Assembly (NCBI GenBank): GCA_028293725.1
Contig: JAQGOE010000226.1
Coordinates: 1-21,657 of the forward strand
Direction: 5' to 3'
Length of the DNA stretch: 21,657 bases
From: Gammaproteobacteria bacterium
GTDB taxonomy: Bacteria > Pseudomonadota > Gammaproteobacteria > Steroidobacterales > Steroidobacteraceae
Shown piece by piece: positions 1-7,889 of the stretch (position 1 is the stretch's first letter; each line of letters opens with the position of its first letter). Under the pieces are notes generated by a model. It saw only the letters and a program-made list of their open reading frames with translations, ran no database searches and had not been told where the DNA came from. The position numbers were made by a program, and so were the translations under genes.

Positions 1-446
1 AATCTCGCCGCCACACGCCCGCACGCCGCCCGCTGCACAGACGATCGAACCGATGAGCGAAGTGTCTTCCCCGGTAGGTAAGTCAATATGCGCGCCGTTC
101 GCCCCAGGCCTGCGGCGTCCTCAAAGCGCGAGCAGGTGAGACCATCACGGTTCCGCAGCACACGAGGACAGGGAAAGCCCGGGTCCACGCGCTCGACATG
201 AAGCAACGCCGCCGTGGGCAAGTCGGTAACGGCCGGCTCCTCCGCCGCGCTCGCTATCTTCAAAACATACTCGCGACCGTCCGAGCCAACGAGTTTGAAA
301 TTCTCGTCGCGCTCACCCGTCAATCGGTTAGCGGTGACGCGCAGGTCGTACCGCTTAAGCGCGAACGCTTCTGCTTCGTCGCAAGATGTTGCGACCGAAG
401 CGGCGACCATGGTTGCCATGAACGCATCCAGATCACTCGCCGTCAC
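1..446 (-). CDS. Phosphotransferase, APH/hydroxylysine-kinase type (N-terminal part, cut by the window edge)
   Basis: This frame stays open for 148 codons from a GTG at 446 to the left edge, so the C-terminal part is outside the window. An in-frame TAA lies five codons upstream (461-459). GGAG sits 5 nt before the GTG, which supports this start; the ATG at codon 10 is the alternative. The visible part looks like the N-lobe of an aminoglycoside-phosphotransferase/choline-kinase fold. It has a GERDENF motif at residues 44-50 and YVLKIA with Lys63 as the likely ATP-contacting lysine. A segment reading DPGFPCPRVL is followed by ILTYLPGKTL. This combination resembles hydroxylysine-kinase-like proteins and the kinase part of kinase-aminotransferase fusions. 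The HxD catalytic loop is beyond the edge, so substrate and fusion state cannot be judged. A resistance role is not implied. Confidence 0.68.
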   Translation of the reverse strand, partial: MTASDLDAFMATMVAASVATSCDEAEAFALKRYDLRVTANRLTGERDENFKLVGSDGREYVLKIASAAEEPAVTDLPTAALLHVERVDPGFPCPRVLRNRDGLTCSRFEDAAGLGRTARILTYLPGKTLRSSVRSSVQRAACGRVAAR

Positions 447-521
447 GGTAGCTCCAGTTTACGCGACCATGCTGTGGGCCCGAGCGGCCCGCGCTTGCCC
501 GCAACGCCGCGCATTGTACCC

Positions 522-1730
522 CTAGTCGGTAGCGGGCTCCGCCGCAGCCTCCGGCTCCCCGCTACGCACACTCGTCTGCGCAAACACCATCGAGATAGCC
601 GCGCAAGCGGCGATGCCGGCAACCATGGGCAGCGCCGTGCCGTTCTGGAAGCTTCCCACGAACACCATGAGCACGGCGCCCGTGACGAACTGTATCGTGC
701 CGATCAGCGCCGATGCCGTTCCTGCGATGGCGCCGTGGTCCTCCAATGCCAACACCGAGGTAGCGGGCATAAACACACCCAGGCACCCATACCCAACGAA
801 TAGAAATGCGGCAAGCACGTAGAGGTTATCGACGCCCGAGGCGAACACCGCCAATAGCGTGAGCAGTACGGCCGCGTAGACGATCACCGCCGCTCGCACG
901 AGTCGACGCAGCCCGAAGCGCGTCGCAAGCGACGAGGTGAGTTGCGCCATCGCGAAGAAGGAGGCCGCGTTGGCGGAAAAGCACACACTGTAAAGTCTGG
1001 GAGTCAGGTGGTAGTGCTCGATGAGCACGAACGGTGAGTTCGCCAGATAAACGAAGAAGCTCGAGATTCCGAACGCCCCGATGAACGCGAGGCCGAGGAA
1101 GTGCCGGTCGCGCAGCAGCAGTCCATAGGCAGCGATGGCGCTGCGAATACTGCTGTTGGCCCGTTCCGCGGGCAGGCGCGTCTCCGGGAGGGTGCCCAGG
1201 ATGAAGGCCCCGACAACGGCAGCGGCGAGCACTGCCCAGAACACAGCTCGCCAGCCTTCGAGTTGAATCACGAAGCTTCCGGTCAGGGGTGCCAGGATCG
1301 GGGAGATACTGAACACCAGCATCAGAAGCGACATGAGGCGTGTAGCGTCGATGCCCGTATGCAGGTCGCGCACAATCGCTCGTGGGATAACCATGCCCGC
1401 GCACGCACCGATACCTTGCAGAAAGCGGAAAGCGATGAGCACGCCGATGCTTGGCGCCAGGGCACAGCCGATGCTGCTGATCGAGAATAGTGCAAGTCCC
1501 AGGTACAGAGGGGCTTTGCGTCCGATCATGTCCGACAGCGGGCCGTAGATCGATTGTCCGAGGCTGAGCGCAATGAAGAACACCGTCAGGCTCATCTGCA
1601 CGGCACCGGTGTCCGCGTGGAGACTGCGTCCGATGTCGGGCAACGCCGGCAGATACATGTCGATGGCGAACGGCCCGATGGCTGACAGCAGCCCGAGCGT
1701 GATCGCATTGCGCAGAAAGCGGGTTTCCAT
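522..1730 (-). CDS. Bcr/CflA-type MFS multidrug efflux transporter
   Basis: The product is a 402-residue inner-membrane protein of the 12-TM drug:H+ antiporter class. The N-terminus (AIGPFAIDMYLPALPDIGRSL) is the hallmark TM1 segment of the Bcr/CflA family. It is followed by the loop-2/3 motif A, YGPLSDMIGRKAPLYLG, and a motif-C-like region after RFLQGIGACAG. The length is normal for the family. I chose the ATG at 1730. The reading frame extends 11 codons further to a TTG, but those residues lack family character and no Shine-Dalgarno sequence precedes that TTG. The predicted role is proton-coupled export of drugs or small metabolites. The substrate cannot be read from sequence. No dedicated regulator gene is adjacent, but a short inverted repeat lies in the leader at 1778-1793. 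Confidence 0.9.
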   Translation of the reverse strand: METRFLRNAITLGLLSAIGPFAIDMYLPALPDIGRSLHADTGAVQMSLTVFFIALSLGQSIYGPLSDMIGRKAPLYLGLALFSISSIGCALAPSIGVLIAFRFLQGIGACAGMVIPRAIVRDLHTGIDATRLMSLLMLVFSISPILAPLTGSFVIQLEGWRAVFWAVLAAAVVGAFILGTLPETRLPAERANSSIRSAIAAYGLLLRDRHFLGLAFIGAFGISSFFVYLANSPFVLIEHYHLTPRLYSVCFSANAASFFAMAQLTSSLATRFGLRRLVRAAVIVYAAVLLTLLAVFASGVDNLYVLAAFLFVGYGCLGVFMPATSVLALEDHGAIAGTASALIGTIQFVTGAVLMVFVGSFQNGTALPMVAGIAACAAISMVFAQTSVRSGEPEAAAEPATD

Positions 1731-1777
1731 AGGCAAAAAGAGGCGGAACGGCCCAGAGGCCAAGTGTTAAGCGGGAT

Positions 1778-1793
1778 GTCCTTATTTTAGGAC
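1778..1793 (-). promoter_or_regulatory. Operator-like inverted repeat upstream of the MFS gene
   Basis: Five-base arms GTCCT and AGGAC flank the A/T-only spacer TATTTT, in the 132-nt gap between the cupredoxin-gene stop and the MFS start. On the minus strand it contains TAAAAT, a possible -10 element, although no good -35 is visible. It could be a repressor site over a promoter. The arms are short enough to occur by chance. Confidence 0.25.
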
Positions 1794-1862
1794 GTTCTCA
1801 GGAGTTCCGCGAGACCAATCGACGTCACGACCGATCCGAGCAGCGCTCGCGTCAGGTCCGCC

Positions 1863-2507
1863 TCAGGGCTTGGCCTCGGCCGCTCGCGCGCGCAACGCGG
1901 GTAGAGAAGAAGCGGAGCCGTCAATTTTGACATCGAGATGGGCGTCGCCCTCCGCACCGATATGAACATCATTGACGGAGGGCGCCAGGGTAGGACTCGG
2001 ATACCACACGCTCACGCGGTAATCGCCGGGCGTAAGGCCTTTCAGAGCGGCTGTCCCCGCGGCGGACGTTTTAGCGAAGTAGGGCGTATCCACGACCACC
2101 ACCCACGCCGCCATCTGGTCATGAATGTTACAGCCCAGCACGACCACGCCGGGCTTGTCGAACAGGACAGGCGGCGCCTGCTTGCCCGAATAGAGCTTGG
2201 TGGTGAAAGGTTTTGGCGCCGAGAAGGAGTAGATCGAGTGGCGGATGTTGTCGCTGTTAGGGAACGACACCTCGGTACCCACTCTGACAATGCTGACCAG
2301 TGGAACGAATTCTTTGTTGACCTGGTCGATGAGGGCGTGTGCGGCCGCGTGGCTCGCCGGGGCTTCGGCACCCACAGGCTCGGCAAAGACGACGGCGTCC
2401 ATCAACGGTTTCGCGTCCAGGTCGCGGACGGCGACTTCGACGTCGGCCGCGGCGCCCAAAACAGGGAAAGTCAGAATGACAGCCGCGAGGCTCGAACACG
2501 ACCTCAT
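1863..2507 (-). CDS. Periplasmic cupredoxin-like protein ('methylamine utilization protein' family) with C-terminal Ig/carboxypeptidase-regulatory-like part
   Basis: The protein has 214 residues. It starts with a Sec signal peptide (about residues 1-21, cleavage near GAAA-DVEV). The core (about 75-145) is a plastocyanin-like domain: EVSFPNSDNIRHSIYSFS, then FDKPGVVVLGCNIHDQM. His90, Cys126, His129 and Met132 are placed like the His-Cys-His-Met ligands of a type-1 copper site. A second beta part (about 150-195, with LTPGDYRVSVWYP) resembles a carboxypeptidase-regulatory-like domain. The upstream hemoglobin gene's TGA overlaps a GTG at 2513. I chose the ATG at 2507 because GGAG lies about 8 nt before it. 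The pair is evidently cotranscribed. The family name is historical; no methylamine dehydrogenase genes are present. Periplasmic electron transfer or copper/redox sensing is inferred. Confidence 0.85.
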   Translation of the reverse strand: MRSCSSLAAVILTFPVLGAAADVEVAVRDLDAKPLMDAVVFAEPVGAEAPASHAAAHALIDQVNKEFVPLVSIVRVGTEVSFPNSDNIRHSIYSFSAPKPFTTKLYSGKQAPPVLFDKPGVVVLGCNIHDQMAAWVVVVDTPYFAKTSAAGTAALKGLTPGDYRVSVWYPSPTLAPSVNDVHIGAEGDAHLDVKIDGSASSLPALRARAAEAKP

Positions 2508-2509
2508 CC

Positions 2510-2941
2510 TCACCGCTCCACCACATCGCGCTTCATCGGCGCAAGAATTTTCAACAACTCATTGCGCTCGCGCAATCCAACTCCATGCCGTCGCATGGAA
2601 GTGCGCAGGACTTCGACGAGTCCAAAGAACTCGGCCTCGGTGATCCCGAGTCCGGCATGCACATCGTGCATGGAATCGCCGGTGTACTGACAACCCCCGC
2701 CGGTGACCGCGCAGATCTGCTCCGCCAACAGTTGCTTTACACGCCCCAGGTTCACCTTTGCAAACGACCGCTTCAGCTTGGGATCGTGCGCGGCATCGTC
2801 AATGACGTCGTCCGCGATCGCCTGCACAGTTGGATGGCCGCCGAGCCGTTCGTACAGCGAGGCCGTCTCCGCCTTGGCCGTGTGAATGTTGAAAATCAGC
2901 AGGCTCAGGGCGAGTGACTGCAGGAGAGTACGCTTGGCCAT
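2510..2941 (-). CDS. Exported group I truncated hemoglobin
   Basis: The 143-residue product has a signal peptide (about residues 1-24, ending HTAKA) followed by a 2-on-2 globin. The globin begins SLYERLGGHPTVQAIADDV, the standard TrHb group I opening. The proximal His is His95, in DVHAGLGITEAEF. The C-terminal helix contains LRERNELLKILAPMKRDVVE. Most truncated hemoglobins are cytoplasmic, so the signal sequence is unusual and points to a periplasmic O2/NO-binding role. I chose the ATG at 2941; an extension to 3046 adds residues with no globin or signal-peptide character. The stop overlaps the start region of the cupredoxin gene. The 186-nt gap to the divergent DUF3034 gene must hold both promoters. 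I saw no clear FNR or NsrR site there. Confidence 0.9.
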   Translation of the reverse strand: MAKRTLLQSLALSLLIFNIHTAKAETASLYERLGGHPTVQAIADDVIDDAAHDPKLKRSFAKVNLGRVKQLLAEQICAVTGGGCQYTGDSMHDVHAGLGITEAEFFGLVEVLRTSMRRHGVGLRERNELLKILAPMKRDVVER

Positions 2942-3127
2942 TGTCCGGTCGAGATGCGTGTGATGCGATGCACAGTAACGACAAGACCTTGGTCGGCCCG
3001 TTAAACGACTCACAACTTCACGGAATTCTGACAAGGCACATCGCACAATGCGCGCGCTTGTACTGTCTCCAGCACAACTCCTGGGAACGGTGTGACTTGC
3101 ATCTCACTTACTGGCGAGGCGGATTGG

Positions 3128-4027
3128 ATGGCGTTGGCTGGACAGTTGCGAAACCCGGGCCGGTGGGGCCGCCACGTGTGGCTCGCATTCGGTTGGCTCG
3201 TGGCCTTCGCGGCAGTGTCAGGGACGCACGCACAGAGCGACCGATTGCTGGCGACCGGCGGGGTAACAGAGATCGAGGGCAGTGGCGGTGGCGGTCTCGT
3301 ACCCTGGGCCCTCATTACCGGCCTCGGTACCAACGACGAGGTTGGTGCGAGCGCCGACTGCATCTACGTCAAACCGCAGCACTTCGCGCTGACGAGCTGC
3401 GGAGCCTCGCTCGGTATCCGCAATCGTGTTGAGTTATCTTACGCCCGCCAGACATTCAACCTCGATGACGTGGCGAGGTATCAGACCATCGACCAGAACG
3501 TCTTTGGCGCAAAGGTACGGCTCTGGGGTGACGCTGTCATCGACCAGGACCGCTGGTGGCCGCAAGTGGCCGCGGGGCTTCAGTACAAGAAGAATGAAGA
3601 CTTCAATTTCATTCCCCGCCTGATCGGCGCCAGGGGTTCAGCCGGCACCGACTTCTATCTGAGCGCCACAAAAGTCTATCTGTCCGGCCCGTTCTCGCTC
3701 ACCTGGCTCGTCGATGCCACCCTGCGGGCCACTCGCGCCAATCAGTTCGGAATTCTCGGGTTCGGCGGCGACCGCAGTAGTGCCTACTCCTTCCGTCCGG
3801 AGGCAAGCGTGGCCGTTTTCCTCACCGACTCACTCGTCCTGGGCGGCGAATATCGGGACAAGCCGAACAATCTCTCAGCGTTCCGCGAGCAAGCCGCGCA
3901 TGACGCTTTTCTGGCCTGGTTTCCCTGGAAGTATGTGTCTCTGACTACCGCATACGTTGACCTGGGTGACATAGCGACACACCCGGGTCAGCATGCGTGG
4001 TACGTTGCCCTCCAGGGCAGCTACTGA
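3128..4027 (+). CDS. DUF3034 family outer-membrane beta-barrel protein
   Basis: The 299-residue product begins with a basic stretch and a hydrophobic segment (VWLAFGWLVAFAAVSG) ending THAQ, a signal peptide. The mature start, LLATGGVTEIEGSGGGGLVPWALITGLGT, is the conserved opening of DUF3034. The rest is a run of alternating amphipathic strands with aromatic girdle residues, and it ends in an aromatic (GSY), as outer-membrane barrels do. The ATG at 3128 is preceded by GAGG about 8 nt upstream. A GTG at 3092 would add 12 residues before the signal and is less likely. The gene is divergent from the hemoglobin-cupredoxin pair, and the cyclase gene follows after 10 nt. The biochemical role of DUF3034 is not established. 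A porin or envelope-sensor part is inference from location only. Confidence 0.8.
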   Translation: MALAGQLRNPGRWGRHVWLAFGWLVAFAAVSGTHAQSDRLLATGGVTEIEGSGGGGLVPWALITGLGTNDEVGASADCIYVKPQHFALTSCGASLGIRNRVELSYARQTFNLDDVARYQTIDQNVFGAKVRLWGDAVIDQDRWWPQVAAGLQYKKNEDFNFIPRLIGARGSAGTDFYLSATKVYLSGPFSLTWLVDATLRATRANQFGILGFGGDRSSAYSFRPEASVAVFLTDSLVLGGEYRDKPNNLSAFREQAAHDAFLAWFPWKYVSLTTAYVDLGDIATHPGQHAWYVALQGSY

Positions 4028-4037
4028 GAGGGGTGGG

Positions 4038-6212
4038 ATGAGGGGGGAGAGCGGCAAGCGACTCGTGACGAAAGGCGAGGTCTTCCTGATCGCGCTTTAT
4101 TTCCTCGTCGCCCTGACCTCGATTGCCCTGACTCGCAACTCCGTGGGGTCTTCGCTCCTGTGGCCGGCAAATGCGATCACGGCTGCGTTCCTCGTGCGTC
4201 TCCCCGCGGTCAGGTGGGGCCGGATTTTTCTGGGTATTCTGTGTGCGGGCACGCTGGCAAACGTCCTGGGCGCCCACGACGCGCCGTTAGGCTCTCTTGC
4301 CATGGCTGCCGTCGACTTGCTGGAGGTCGGCTTGACCGCCTACCTCTTCCGTTTTTACGCGCGGCAGCCGTTTCCCAACATCACTGTTGTCTCCGGCGTG
4401 CGGATGCTCGCGTTTATTGGCATCGGCATTCCGGCAGTCGCGGCGCTCCCAGGCGCTGCGGCCGTCAGCCTGACGTTCGGCACGCCTTTCTGGTCAGCCG
4501 CGGCGAACTGGTATACGTCGATCGCCGCTGGCGCCGTTCTTTGCGCGCCGCCCATCTACCTCTACAGCTCCAAGGCACTGCAGCGCCTCGTGTCGCCAGA
4601 GGCGCGCTCCTGGAATCTGATCCTGGCCGTAGTCAGCCTGGTCGTAACTTACTGCGCGATCCGGTACTCGCGATTCCCACTCATCGCTCTTTCCATCCCA
4701 CTCATTGTCGTCGCATTTCAGGTCGGTGCTTTCGGTGCCGCGTTGATGTGCGAATTGGCGGGGTTATTGGTCGTCGTACTGTGGTACGCGGGCGTTCGTC
4801 CGCTGGGGTCGGCCGTGCCCCTGACAGAGACGGGTGCGCTTGCGGGGCTGCCCTTTGTGGCGCTCGCCGCCATTATGCTTTCACCGATCGTCATGGGGTT
4901 GGCCGCCGAGGATCGTGAGCGTGCCATGCGCGCGCTTCGTTTTAACGAGCAACGCTTTCGTCAGTCTTTGCGACATTCACCGGCGGGCGTCGTCATCCGC
5001 GGTTTGGACGGCAAGTTGACGATGGCGAACGACGCATTCTTGGAAATGCTTGGCTACACGTGGGAGGAGTTGAGTACGCTCACCGCGGAACAACTCATGC
5101 ACTCGGACGATCAGGAGGCGTCCGCCCGCGACATGCAGCATTTGATGGACCGAGGCGCGGACACGTATGTCGCGGAGCGTCGTTATCGCCATCGTGACGG
5201 TTCGTGGGTCTGGACTAGGGTGGCCGTCTCGCTGGCAACCGACGACGACGGCGCGCCGCTGCACTTCATCGGTCACATCGAAAGTCTGGAGGCGAGGCGT
5301 CGCGCAGAACGTGATCTCGCGGAAGAGCGGGAGCGGTTACGAACGACATTACGGGCGATCGGTGACGCCGTGATCACGACGGACGCCGTCAGCCAGATTA
5401 CTTACGTCAATGCAGCCGCGGAGAATTTGCTCGGCCAACGGCTCGACGAGATCGCGGGCCGGCGTCTCGATGAAGTGGTTGTGCTGACCAATCCCCAAAC
5501 CTTGAAGGCGACGCACAGCATGTTTGCCCTGTGTCTCGCGCGAGGCGAGCCGGTGAAGCGTCAGGACCGATGTCTCCTGCACCGGCCGGACGGCAGCCCG
5601 TGCTACATAGTCGATGCCGCTTCTCCCGTTCACGATTCGGAGGGTGCGGTGAGTGGTGTGGTCGTGGTATTGCAGGACGCGACCGAGGGCATGGAGCGCG
5701 ATCGGGAGCTCAGTCATCGCGCGGCGCACGATCCGCTTACGGGTCTCACAAACCGCTTTGAGTTCGAGCGCCGACTGAGTGAATGTCTCGAGCGTTACCG
5801 GCATATTCAACGCCCGGCAACACTGCTGCTAATCGATCTGGACCGCTTCAAGGTGGTGAACGACACCGGAGGACACGCGGCGGGTGACGAGGTGCTGCGG
5901 CGCGTAGCGCAATTGCTTACCTCCATAGTGAGGGACTCACACGCCGTGTCGCGTCTCGGAGGCGATGAGTTTGCCATCTTGTTGACGCACTCAGATCCCG
6001 CACACGCAGAGTTGGTAGGGTCGAAGGTGTTGCGTGCAGTGGCGGAGCTCAGCGTGACATGGAATGGAACGGTCTACACGGTGGGCGCAAGCATCGGGGC
6101 AGCGTCGCTGAGACAGGGGCTCGTCAGCTTTGCGGACTGGGTCGCCGCCGCCGACCGCGCCTGCTACGAAGCCAAGCGCGCCGGCCGGGGACAGATGCGC
6201 GTCGCCGCCTAA
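4038..6212 (+). CDS. MASE1-PAS-PAS-GGDEF diguanylate cyclase
   Basis: The 724-residue inner-membrane signalling protein predicts synthesis of c-di-GMP from two GTP. The first ~285 residues form a multi-pass MASE1-type sensor (SSLLWPANAITAAFLVR is typical). A first PAS (about 305-420) contains HSPAGVVIRGLDGKLTMANDAFLEMLGYTWEEL and a PAC-like RHRDGSWVWTR. A second PAS (about 440-555) begins AIGDAVITTDAVSQITYVNAAAENLLG. The GGDEF domain starts at HDPLTGLTNRFEFE. Its active motif RLGGDEFAIL is intact, with GGDEF at 641-645. The inhibitory I-site position reads RDSH, not RxxD, so product feedback may be weakened. There is no EAL domain. The ATG at 4038 lies 10 nt after the DUF3034 stop, with a purine-rich GAGAGG before it. 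The pair is almost certainly an operon. Confidence 0.93.
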   Translation: MRGESGKRLVTKGEVFLIALYFLVALTSIALTRNSVGSSLLWPANAITAAFLVRLPAVRWGRIFLGILCAGTLANVLGAHDAPLGSLAMAAVDLLEVGLTAYLFRFYARQPFPNITVVSGVRMLAFIGIGIPAVAALPGAAAVSLTFGTPFWSAAANWYTSIAAGAVLCAPPIYLYSSKALQRLVSPEARSWNLILAVVSLVVTYCAIRYSRFPLIALSIPLIVVAFQVGAFGAALMCELAGLLVVVLWYAGVRPLGSAVPLTETGALAGLPFVALAAIMLSPIVMGLAAEDRERAMRALRFNEQRFRQSLRHSPAGVVIRGLDGKLTMANDAFLEMLGYTWEELSTLTAEQLMHSDDQEASARDMQHLMDRGADTYVAERRYRHRDGSWVWTRVAVSLATDDDGAPLHFIGHIESLEARRRAERDLAEERERLRTTLRAIGDAVITTDAVSQITYVNAAAENLLGQRLDEIAGRRLDEVVVLTNPQTLKATHSMFALCLARGEPVKRQDRCLLHRPDGSPCYIVDAASPVHDSEGAVSGVVVVLQDATEGMERDRELSHRAAHDPLTGLTNRFEFERRLSECLERYRHIQRPATLLLIDLDRFKVVNDTGGHAAGDEVLRRVAQLLTSIVRDSHAVSRLGGDEFAILLTHSDPAHAELVGSKVLRAVAELSVTWNGTVYTVGASIGAASLRQGLVSFADWVAAADRACYEAKRAGRGQMRVAA

Positions 6213-6242
6213 TCCGCCCCGAAAATATGGTCCAATAGGGGT

Positions 6243-7871
6243 ATGGAAACCCGAGAACTGACCGGCGGGGAGGCGATTGTCCAGGGCCTCCTCGCGCACG
6301 ACATCGATACCGTATTCGCGCTTCCCGGCGCGCAGATCTATGGTCTCATCGACGCGTTCGCCAAAAACGGCGATCGGATCCGCACCATCGGCGCGCGGCA
6401 CGAGCAGACGTGCGGCTATATGGCATTCGGGTATGCGCGAGCGAGCGGCAAGCCGGGCGTTTTTGCCGTGGTTCCGGGGCCGGGCATTCTCAACGCCTCT
6501 GCGGCTTTGCTGACCGCGAATAGTTGCAACGCGCGCGTCCTGGCACTGACCGGCGACATGCCTTCAGGTGCCAAGGGCCGGGAGCGCGGAGCGCTTCATG
6601 AACTGCGAGATCAACTGGGCATCCTTCGCTCCCTGACGAAGTGGGCTGATCACATCGAGCACCCGTCGCAGGCGTCTCTCCTCGTGGCGCGAGCGTTTCA
6701 GGAAATGTCGTCCGGCCGGCAGGGTGCGACGGCTCTCCAGGCCGCGTGGGACTATTTCACGGCGACCGCAGGTGTGGGCCCGGCAGTGACGCTCCCGCTG
6801 TTTCCCGCGCCTGAGCTCGACCTCGATGCCATCGACGAGGCGGCCAAGCTAATCCAGGCCTCTAGCGCCCCGATGCTGGTCGTCGGCTCGGGTGCTCTCC
6901 ATGCGAGTGCGGAAGTTACGGCGCTGGCGGAGATGATTGGCGCGCCTGCCGTTTCGTTTCGCGGGGGCCGTGGCGTAGTGTCCAACGACCATCCCCTCGG
7001 GCTCACCATCGCGGCGGCGCAACGCCTGTGGCCGAAGACGGATGTCGCGATCGTGATCGGGTCGCGCTTCGAGCTTCTGGATATCCGCTGGCGGCATCGA
7101 CCGCCCGGTTTGAAGATCATCCGCATCGATATCGATCCCGCCGAGTTGCGACGTTTACCGGCGGCTGTTGGCATTGTCGCTGACGCGGCCGCGGGAGCTA
7201 ACGCACTCGCGAGGGCTCTGACACGCCGTGGCACTCCGAACCGGCGCGACGACCAGATCGCCACCGCAAAAGAGGAGGCGGCCGTTACTATTCGCTCCGT
7301 GCAGCCGCAGGTCGATTATCTCGGTGTGATCCGCGACGTGCTGCCTCGTGACGGGTTCTTCGTCGAGGAAATCTCGCAAATGGGGTTCTCCGCGATGTTC
7401 GGTTTTCCCGTTTACGAGCCGCGCACCTTTGTGACCAGCGGTTATCAGGGGACGCTGGGCTTCGGCTTCCCGACCGCGTTGGGCGCGAAGGTTGCCTTCC
7501 CGCAGCGGCCGGTCGTCTCCGTCACGGGCGACGGCGGTTTCATGTTCGCCGCCCAGGAGCTCGCGACCGCGGTTCAATACGGCATCAACCTCGTGACGCT
7601 GGTCTTCAACAACGAGAGCTACGGCAACGTTTATCGCGACCAGATGCAGCAATTCGCGGGCCGCCTGCTCGGGTCCGAGCTCGTGAATCCCAACTTCGTG
7701 GCGCTCGCTGAGTCCTTCGGCGTGAGTGCCTCGTCGGTAGGCTCACCCCAAGCACTACGGCCGGCGCTCGAGCGAGCCTTTGCCGCGGATCGTCCGGTGC
7801 TCATCGAGGTGAAAGTGCCACGCGGCTCGGATGGCGACCCTTGGAAGTTCATTCATCCCACTTTCAGTTGA
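6243..7871 (+). CDS. Thiamine-pyrophosphate-dependent enzyme, acetolactate synthase large-subunit-like
   Basis: The 542-residue protein has the three-domain layout of the acetolactate synthase/benzoylformate decarboxylase superfamily. The N-terminal Pyr domain carries the cofactor-activating Glu54 (GARHEQTCGYMAFGYAR). A central domain follows (about 185-325). The C-terminal PP domain has the TPP/Mg signature GDGG at 429-432 and NN at 456-457. No small regulatory subunit or other branched-chain biosynthesis gene is nearby, so this is probably not the housekeeping AHAS but a decarboxylase or carboligase of unknown substrate. The gene starts 30 nt after the cyclase stop and could be read through from it. 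A purine run AGGGG lies just before the ATG. The kinase gene follows after 18 nt. Confidence 0.85.
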   Translation: METRELTGGEAIVQGLLAHDIDTVFALPGAQIYGLIDAFAKNGDRIRTIGARHEQTCGYMAFGYARASGKPGVFAVVPGPGILNASAALLTANSCNARVLALTGDMPSGAKGRERGALHELRDQLGILRSLTKWADHIEHPSQASLLVARAFQEMSSGRQGATALQAAWDYFTATAGVGPAVTLPLFPAPELDLDAIDEAAKLIQASSAPMLVVGSGALHASAEVTALAEMIGAPAVSFRGGRGVVSNDHPLGLTIAAAQRLWPKTDVAIVIGSRFELLDIRWRHRPPGLKIIRIDIDPAELRRLPAAVGIVADAAAGANALARALTRRGTPNRRDDQIATAKEEAAVTIRSVQPQVDYLGVIRDVLPRDGFFVEEISQMGFSAMFGFPVYEPRTFVTSGYQGTLGFGFPTALGAKVAFPQRPVVSVTGDGGFMFAAQELATAVQYGINLVTLVFNNESYGNVYRDQMQQFAGRLLGSELVNPNFVALAESFGVSASSVGSPQALRPALERAFAADRPVLIEVKVPRGSDGDPWKFIHPTFS

Positions 7872-7889
7872 ATACTCCCTGAAGGATCC

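Noticed and set aside
198..803. Plus-strand frames at the left end (198-803 and 214-525)
   Set aside because: The minus strand there encodes the APH-like kinase start and the MFS C-terminus. The plus frames give Arg-rich translations without features.
1787..1972. Small minus-strand frame of 61 codons over the end of the cupredoxin gene
   Set aside because: It overlaps the recognised cupredoxin gene in another frame and has no ribosome-binding site or motif.
2942..3127. FNR or NO-responsive regulator site between the hemoglobin and DUF3034 genes
   Set aside because: No TTGAT-N4-ATCAA or similar palindrome is present in the 186-nt gap.
3993..4037. Earlier ATG for the diguanylate cyclase
   Set aside because: It would overlap the DUF3034 gene by 35 nt and adds 15 residues with no family character, while the ATG at 4038 has a purine-rich site.
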